Source: JBLIAZ01 sp047632015
GTDB lineage: Bacteria > Bacteroidota > Bacteroidia > Flavobacteriales_C > GCA-002722245
DNA length: 11,251 nucleotides
Assembly: GCA_047632015.1 (NCBI GenBank)
Contig: JBLIBC010000060.1
Location: 1 to 11,251 of the forward strand
Direction: 5' to 3'
Made by a program: the position numbers and the translations under genes. Below the pieces are notes generated by a model. The model was not told the origin of the DNA. It made no database searches and was given only the letters and a program-made list of their open reading frames with translations. Positions 6,843 through 11,251 of this stretch are shown piece after piece; within the stretch, counting starts at the first letter, position 1, and every line of letters starts with the position of its first letter.

Positions 6843-8045
6843 TTAGTTGCTAAGTTTTGCTAAGCTTTTTTTAATTCGATCACCAGCTTTAATTAAAAGG
6901 TCGTCTGCGCTTGCATATGATATTCTAACGCATTTTGGGGCTCCGAATGCAGTACCGCTTACAAGCGCTACCAGTGCATCATTTAGTAAAAAATCACATA
7001 ATTCATCGGCGTTATTAATTGTGTTTCCGTCGGTAGATTTGCCAAAATAAGATGACACGTCAGGGAACAAATAAAAAGCTCCTTTTGGCTTGTTTACTTT
7101 AAGTCCTGGTATTTCTTGAAGTAAGTTATACATTAAATCTCTCCGGTTTAAAAAAGATGCTTTCATATCAGTGCTCAACTTAATCCCTTCGTTCATTGCT
7201 GTGATGCAAGCCCTTTGTGCAATTGAATTAGCGCCTGATGTAAACTGTCCTTGGATCTTATTACATGCCTTTATCAGCCATTCGGGTCCTGCAGCATACC
7301 CTATTCTCCATCCCGTCATAGCAAAACCTTTTGCAACTCCATTTATTGTAATTACTTGGTTTTTCACTTGAGGAAATGCACCGATACTCACGTTTTCTTC
7401 AGTGAAATTGATGTACTCGTAAATTTCATCAGACAATACAAAAAGCTCCTTGTGTTGAGAAACAACGTCAGCAATGTTACTTAATTCTTCTTTTGAATAC
7501 ACCGAACCTGAAGGATTACAAGGTGAAGAATATATAATGAGTTTTGATTTTTTTGTAATTGCATTTACTAACTCGTCTTTGGTAATTTTGAAATCATTTT
7601 CAATTTGAGTGGGAACAATAATAGGAATGCCTCCTGCGAATTTTATTTGCTCCATATAACTCACCCAAAAAGGGGCTGGAAGTATAACTTCATCTCCTGG
7701 ATTAACTAGCGCTAAAATCACGTTGATAATAGCTTGTTTTGCTCCTGTCGAAACTGATATTTGATCAGGAGTGTAAATTAAGTTATTTTCTCTTTTTAGT
7801 TTGTTTGATATGGCTTCACGTAAAGCTAAATAACCACCTACAGGTGTGTACTTTGAATAGTTTTTATCAATGGCTTTCTTTGCGGCATTTTTTACAGCGT
7901 CTGGTGTGTTGAAGTCTGGTTGGCCAATGCTTAAGCTAATGACATCAAGCCCTTGTTCAACCATTTTTCTGCTTTTTTGACTCATGGCAATCGTTGCCGA
8001 TTCCGTCATGTCTTGAACTCTTTGTGATAAGGGAAGTTTACTCAT
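6843..8045 (-). CDS. PLP-dependent class I aminotransferase (aspartate aminotransferase, subgroup Ib type)
   Basis: The 400-residue cytoplasmic enzyme transfers amino groups between an amino acid, most likely aspartate, and 2-oxoglutarate. Fold-type I motifs are complete: LSIGQPDFNTP (38-48), STGAKQAI (99-106), APFWVSY (124-130) with its cofactor-stacking aromatic, SSPCNPSG (173-180) with Asn177, LSDEIYEY (204-211) with Asp206 and Tyr209, NGVAKGFAMTGWRIGY (235-250) with the PLP-binding Lys239, and VRISYA (373-378) with the carboxylate-binding Arg374. Length and motifs fit the AspB/AatA-like group Ib rather than E. coli AspC. Substrate range (aspartate, prephenate, aromatic residues) cannot be read with certainty, so no gene symbol is given. 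It heads the minus-strand run with the barrel and lipoprotein genes. A Bacteroidota -7 box lies just upstream. Confidence 0.93.
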   Translation of the reverse strand: MSKLPLSQRVQDMTESATIAMSQKSRKMVEQGLDVISLSIGQPDFNTPDAVKNAAKKAIDKNYSKYTPVGGYLALREAISNKLKRENNLIYTPDQISVSTGAKQAIINVILALVNPGDEVILPAPFWVSYMEQIKFAGGIPIIVPTQIENDFKITKDELVNAITKKSKLIIYSSPCNPSGSVYSKEELSNIADVVSQHKELFVLSDEIYEYINFTEENVSIGAFPQVKNQVITINGVAKGFAMTGWRIGYAAGPEWLIKACNKIQGQFTSGANSIAQRACITAMNEGIKLSTDMKASFLNRRDLMYNLLQEIPGLKVNKPKGAFYLFPDVSSYFGKSTDGNTINNADELCDFLLNDALVALVSGTAFGAPKCVRISYASADDLLIKAGDRIKKSLAKLSN

Positions 8046-8064
8046 GTAAAGAAAGCTGTTTTAG

Positions 8065-8072
8065 CAAATTTA
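8065..8072 (-). promoter_or_regulatory. Candidate -7 promoter box TAAATTTG for the aminotransferase gene
   Basis: Read on the minus strand this is an exact match to the Bacteroidota -7 consensus TAnnTTTG, about 20 bp before the ATG at 8045. That would leave a short leader of roughly 10-15 nt. No clear TTG -33 element sits at the usual distance upstream, only T-rich sequence, so the call rests on the -7 box and its position. Confidence 0.35.
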
Positions 8073-8139
8073 AGAAAACTCTTAAAACCTTATCCTGCTT
8101 AGGTGAATTTGATTTAAATTAGCGACAAATAAACTTACC

Positions 8140-8661
8140 ATGGAAGAATTTATCGAGCTATTAAAATATGTTGTGCCTTCAATAATAACTGGAGCCGTTG
8201 CTTACCTTATCATTAATAAAATGTTGGAGCAGGAAAACAGACGACATTTTTCTGATGTTAAAAAGGAAAATTTAAAATACACTACACCAGTGAGATTACA
8301 AGCTCATGAAAGGCTTCTTTTGTTGTTAGAAAGAACTGATCCTGTGCAAGTTGTGAATAGGGTTATTAAGCAAGGGATGACAGCTAAAAGAATGCAGCTA
8401 GCCATAATTACTGAAATCAAGCAAGAGTACGATCACAACATAACACAACAGCTGTATGTGTCTGGAAAATGTTGGGAGGAGGTGATGAAAGCGAAAGAAG
8501 ATGCACTTAAATTAGTTACAGTAGTGGCTGCTGCGGTAGACAAAACTGCTGACGCCTTGGAGTTCAGTAAAGTGCTGATTAAAATTCAATCAGAACAGCA
8601 ATTTTTTACTAGTCTTTCTGCTATTAGGACTGTTAAAAAGGAAATATCAAAAGTTTTTTAG
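8140..8661 (+). CDS. Membrane-anchored conserved protein of unknown function (DUF7935-like)
   Basis: The 173-residue protein has a short acidic N-terminus, one transmembrane segment (about residues 9-26, YVVPSIITGAVAYLIINK) and a mainly helical cytoplasmic part. Distinctive stretches are PVRLQAHERLLLLLERTDP (50-68), GMTAKRMQLAIITEIKQEYDHN (79-100) and ITQQLYVSGKCWEEVMKAKE (101-120). From memory, this combination (RLQAxERL...LER, QLxxxxxxxIxxEFxHNxxQQLYVS) belongs to a Bacteroidota-specific family of unknown function called DUF7935; the label was not checked. Role, partners and topology are not established. The N-in/C-in or N-out orientation cannot be decided from charge alone, though many basic residues follow the segment (ENRRHFSDVKKENLK), which favours a cytoplasmic C-terminus. 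It is divergent from the aminotransferase across a 94-bp gap. Confidence 0.75.
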   Translation: MEEFIELLKYVVPSIITGAVAYLIINKMLEQENRRHFSDVKKENLKYTTPVRLQAHERLLLLLERTDPVQVVNRVIKQGMTAKRMQLAIITEIKQEYDHNITQQLYVSGKCWEEVMKAKEDALKLVTVVAAAVDKTADALEFSKVLIKIQSEQQFFTSLSAIRTVKKEISKVF

Positions 8662-8908
8662 TCACTTAGTTGTTATTGTAACTATTGTAGTTGACGAATA
8701 GTCATACATGCATTTGTAGTGCTGTTTGTATCGTAAGTGTTTTGTGCCAATAAAAATCCCAACTTTCTTAGCAATTAGTTTAGTGACAGTGTAACTATTA
8801 TGGGTGTTTGGCTGTTTTAGCATTTTATACGGACTAGAGAAGTCTTACTATGTAGATTTATCAAACATCTATTTGACCAATAAGTACACGTGTAATAGTT
8901 GAAATAAG

Positions 8909-8916
8909 TACGTTTG
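8909..8916 (+). promoter_or_regulatory. Candidate -7 box TACGTTTG upstream of the repeat-protein gene
   Basis: This is an exact TAnnTTTG match on the coding strand, about 130 bp before the ATG at 9046. No TTG element lies at the standard distance upstream (the closest are 7 and 33 bp away), so it is a weak candidate. A second imperfect box, TAGCTTGG at 9003-9010, would give a much shorter leader. Confidence 0.22.
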
Positions 8917-8942
8917 TCGGTTTAAAACTAAAGTTAATCGAT

Positions 8943-8969
8943 AAACGAGAAAGTATTAAAAGCTCGTTT
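8943..8969 (+). promoter_or_regulatory. Hairpin AAACGAG / CTCGTTT in the leader region
   Basis: A 7-bp perfect stem (8943-8949 with 8963-8969) encloses a 13-nt A-rich loop, about 75 bp before the repeat-protein ATG. It could fold in the mRNA leader if transcription starts upstream. No long T-tract follows, so it is not a convincing terminator. Function is unknown. Confidence 0.25.
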
Positions 8970-9045
8970 TAATGTTGGAGACATGAGTTATAATTGGTAA
9001 ATTAGCTTGGTTTTTACTACGGACAACTAATTAATAGATAGATAT

Positions 9046-11251
9046 ATGGGTAATTTATTCTCGAAAGCAAGCAAATTAATAGTTTTAATGACTTTTATTT
9101 TGTCGTCAAATTTGTTAGGTCAAAATGAGCTGTGGTACTTTGGTACAGGAGCTGGTATGGCATTTACAGGGCCAGGATTCTCTCCAGTATCAAGACCCGC
9201 TGAAGCTGCAGTAGGTTTTTATGAAGCACTGACGACCGTTGGTGATGGAAATGGAAATGTTCAGTGGTATACTGATGGGATTAATGTTTACGACGCCACG
9301 CATTCAATTATGCCAAACGGAAGCGGTATTTTAGGTCCCTCAGATGGAGGTACTGGTAGTGCGAACCAAGGTGTTTTAACGATGCCTTATCCTGGTTCAA
9401 CTACAAAGTTTATAATGTGGACGGTTCCGGCTACTGATGGTACTCCTGCTTGGGGTATGCGGTACCATGTAATCGATATGTCTTTAAATGGAGGTTTGGG
9501 AGATCTTGCAAGTAAGAATAATTTAGTAAGTGGTGCAGCTAATGTTGCTGAAATGCTTGCTGGTGGAAGAGTAAATGGGGATTGTAATGTAATGTGGGCA
9601 ATTGCTCACGAGACTGGTACAAATAATTTTATTCTTAATAAAGTGGAAGATGTTGGTGGGGTATTAACAATTACTACAAATACTCAAGCGCTTGGTCCGA
9701 TTGTACAATCGGGAGGGTCTGCTAGAGGAGCTATGGATATTAGCCCTGATGGAACTAAAATTGCAATTTGTGGAGGATGGCCTACTGGTAGTCACATGTT
9801 TGATTTTGACGCTACAAATGGTGTGATTTCCACCCATGTCGATCTAGGTCCAAAATTTGTAGCTGGTAATCAATGGAGGTATGGAGTATTCTTTTCACCA
9901 GATAGTAAAAAAATATATTTCGCTAACGGTTCTTATGGTGTATCGCCAAAATTGGTACAGTATAATATTACATTAGATGCCTTGACGACTGTTTATAACG
10001 GGGCATCAAGTATAACTGAATTTGCGCAAGGAAAAGATGGAGTGTTATACGCGGGAAAAACGAATGGAACTTCCTTAGCTATAATGAATAACCCTGATGC
10101 TGCTACAGGTGGGGCTGCAGGATTCGTTGATAATGGATATGCACTTGGTAGTGGGTCGTTGAATTTTGGCTTGCCACAATATACTTACTGCTTTTTGAAT
10201 GATCCTGATTGTGCGGACACATCCTTAGCTGGAACTATTCCAGCCGTTTGTGTGGGAACTGGAACGATTGATTTAAGTGCTTATAATGGAGCTTCAGCTC
10301 CTGGAACATGGACTATAAGTGCTAGCCCCGGAGGTGTGGGAGATTTAGCCACAATTGCAGGAACAACATTTAATATTAATAGTACCGTAGCAGGAACATA
10401 CACAGTTCGTCATACTTTAACTACTCCTGGAGCGCTGCCATGTGGTCAATTTGCAGAGAGGAGTGTAGTTGTCAGCGCATCGCCAAGTGTCTCAGTTAAT
10501 AGTGAAACTATTTGTTCAGATGTTGCTGCATCAACAGTAACCTTTACCGCAACTGCTGCCACTGCAACTGGTCATGTGTGGAGTGGAACCGGAGGAAGTA
10601 CAGCAACAACTCCAACAACAAGTGGTGTTAATGCAGGTGATTACACAGTTGTAGTAACTGATGCGGCAGGTTGTACAAATACTGCCACAGGAACATTAAC
10701 TATAAATACTATTCCAGCAGTTACAGTAAACAGTGAAACTATTTGTTCAGATGTTGCTGCATCGACAACAACCTTTACCGCAACTGCTGCCACTGCAACT
10801 GGTCATGTATGGAGTGGAACCGGAGGAAGTACAGCAACAACTCCAACAACAAGTGGAGTAAATGCAGGAGATTACACAGTTGTAGTAACTGATGCGGCAG
10901 GTTGTACAAATACTGCCACAGGAACATTAACTATAAATACTATTCCAGCAGTTACAGTAAACAGTGAAACTATTTGTTCGAATGTTGCTGCATCGACAAC
11001 AACCTTTACCGCAACTGCTGCCACTGCAACTGGTCATGTATGGAGTGGAACCGGAGGAAGTACAGCAACAACTCCAGCAACAAGTGGAGTAAATGCAGGA
11101 GATTACACAGTTGTAGTAACTGATGCAGCAGGTTGTACTAATACTGCCACAGGAACATTGACAATAAATACTATTCCAGCAGTTACAGTAAACAGTGAAA
11201 CTATTTGTTCAGATGTTGCTGCATCGACAACAACCTTTACCGCAACTGCTG
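9046..11251 (+). CDS. Large secreted surface protein: propeller-like domain, Ig-like domain, tandem 77-residue repeats (3' end missing)
   Basis: From ATG 9046 the frame stays open for 735 codons to the window edge. Residues 1-26 are a signal peptide (MGNLFSKASKLIVLMTFILS, ending LLGQ). Residues 27-385 begin LWYFGTGAGMAFTG and contain VQWYTDGINVYDATHSIMPN, FSPDSKKIYFANG and SLNFGLPQY. They match a domain common at the N-terminus of Bacteroidota secreted proteins (WYFGxxAGLxF, YTDGxxVWxxxHxxMPNG, GLPQF) and probably form a beta-propeller. Residues about 387-481 are one Ig-like domain with several Cys. From 482 on come 77-residue repeats with a DYTVVVTDAAGCT core, like SprB/PKD-type repeats. Family members are usually T9SS cargo with a C-terminal sorting domain; that end is not visible. 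An adhesin role is inferred. The composition is rich in Thr, Ala, Gly and Ser, as usual for such proteins. Confidence 0.85.
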   Translation, partial: MGNLFSKASKLIVLMTFILSSNLLGQNELWYFGTGAGMAFTGPGFSPVSRPAEAAVGFYEALTTVGDGNGNVQWYTDGINVYDATHSIMPNGSGILGPSDGGTGSANQGVLTMPYPGSTTKFIMWTVPATDGTPAWGMRYHVIDMSLNGGLGDLASKNNLVSGAANVAEMLAGGRVNGDCNVMWAIAHETGTNNFILNKVEDVGGVLTITTNTQALGPIVQSGGSARGAMDISPDGTKIAICGGWPTGSHMFDFDATNGVISTHVDLGPKFVAGNQWRYGVFFSPDSKKIYFANGSYGVSPKLVQYNITLDALTTVYNGASSITEFAQGKDGVLYAGKTNGTSLAIMNNPDAATGGAAGFVDNGYALGSGSLNFGLPQYTYCFLNDPDCADTSLAGTIPAVCVGTGTIDLSAYNGASAPGTWTISASPGGVGDLATIAGTTFNINSTVAGTYTVRHTLTTPGALPCGQFAERSVVVSASPSVSVNSETICSDVAASTVTFTATAATATGHVWSGTGGSTATTPTTSGVNAGDYTVVVTDAAGCTNTATGTLTINTIPAVTVNSETICSDVAASTTTFTATAATATGHVWSGTGGSTATTPTTSGVNAGDYTVVVTDAAGCTNTATGTLTINTIPAVTVNSETICSNVAASTTTFTATAATATGHVWSGTGGSTATTPATSGVNAGDYTVVVTDAAGCTNTATGTLTINTIPAVTVNSETICSDVAASTTTFTATA
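10489..11251 (+). repeat. Tandem 231-bp coding repeats (three full copies and a partial fourth)
   Basis: Units begin at 10489, 10720, 10951 and 11182, each exactly 231 bp (77 codons), so the frame is kept. By hand count, units 1 and 2 differ at about 11 positions and units 2 and 3 at 7. The 70 bp of unit 4 seen here is identical to the start of unit 2. Only two residues change between units 1 and 2 (Ser to Thr, Val to Thr) and two between units 2 and 3 (Asp to Asn, Thr to Ala). Each unit carries two Cys, in ETICS (position 9) and AAGCTN (position 62). The array continues beyond the window, so copy number is unknown. Confidence 0.97.

Larger units (their letters stand above)
8662..9045. other. 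Noncoding intergenic region before the large repeat protein
   Basis: This 384-bp AT-rich gap contains no credible gene: plus-strand ATGs open only peptides of a few residues, and I saw no RNA-gene fold. It carries a repeated TGTAACTATT (8677-8686 and 8790-8799), its related inverted form AATAGTT (8894-8900), GTCACT (8661-8666) with AGTGAC (8782-8787), a candidate promoter box near 8909 and a hairpin near 8943. It probably holds the promoter and long leader of the downstream gene. Confidence 0.5.

Noticed and set aside
6847..7484. Three short plus-strand open frames opposite the aminotransferase
   Set aside because: They mirror the conserved codons of the aminotransferase and show no independent coding signal.
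8943..8969. Hairpin as an intrinsic terminator for the upstream membrane-protein gene
   Set aside because: It is about 280 bp after that stop codon, has a short stem with a 13-nt loop and lacks a downstream T-tract.
10489..11251. Regularly spaced repeats that might suggest a CRISPR array
   Set aside because: The 231-bp units are contiguous, in frame and translate into Ig-like protein repeats; there are no spacers.
1..11251. Novel defence, toxin-antitoxin or mobile system
   Set aside because: No nuclease-effector pairs, toxin-sized gene pairs, integrases, transposases or terminal repeats were seen; the genes are housekeeping or envelope types.

Overview
The window looks like an AT-rich chromosomal segment from a Bacteroidota bacterium, most likely of the order Flavobacteriales. 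The evidence is as follows. Genes lack Shine-Dalgarno sequences and have A/T-rich leaders. There is a surface protein with the N-terminal propeller and Ig-like repeats typical of type IX secretion system (T9SS) cargo. There is a TPR plus PD40 envelope protein of the PorE-like kind, a DnaQ-type exonuclease beginning with a characteristic Bacteroidota N-terminus, and a small membrane protein family that I know only from this phylum. No phage, plasmid, insertion sequence, tRNA, rRNA or CRISPR features were seen.

Layout. Positions 1-1971 (minus strand): an envelope protein with signal peptide, TPR, PD40 propeller and C-terminal regulatory-type beta domain, followed after 16 bp by the start of a 3'-5' exonuclease cut by the window edge. 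Positions 2147-4386 (plus strand): a compact operon of xseA, xseB and pdxH (exonuclease VII large and small subunits, then pyridoxamine 5'-phosphate oxidase). Positions 4387-4503: a convergent junction holding a GC-rich hairpin element. Positions 4504-8045 (minus strand): a run of three genes transcribed in the order PLP-dependent class I aminotransferase, small outer-membrane beta-barrel, and oligopeptide-type substrate-binding lipoprotein. The last two overlap by one base. Positions 8140-8661 (plus strand): a membrane-anchored conserved protein of unknown function, divergent from the aminotransferase. Positions 8662-9045: a 384-bp noncoding leader region. Positions 9046 to the end (plus strand): the first 735 codons of a large secreted repeat protein still open at the window edge.

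Functional view. The xse genes form one DNA-processing enzyme, and pdxH makes the PLP cofactor that the nearby aminotransferase uses, although the two are on opposite strands and need not be co-regulated. The barrel and the substrate-binding lipoprotein are probably an envelope pair, since their reading frames are coupled, but no ABC permease or ATPase is present here.

The most striking element is the terminal secreted protein. A propeller-like domain and an Ig-like domain lead into tandem 231-bp (77-residue) repeats that are about 95-97% identical at the DNA level, differ mostly at synonymous positions, and run off the window. The rest is mainly conserved housekeeping and envelope genes. I do not see convincing evidence for a wholly new system.
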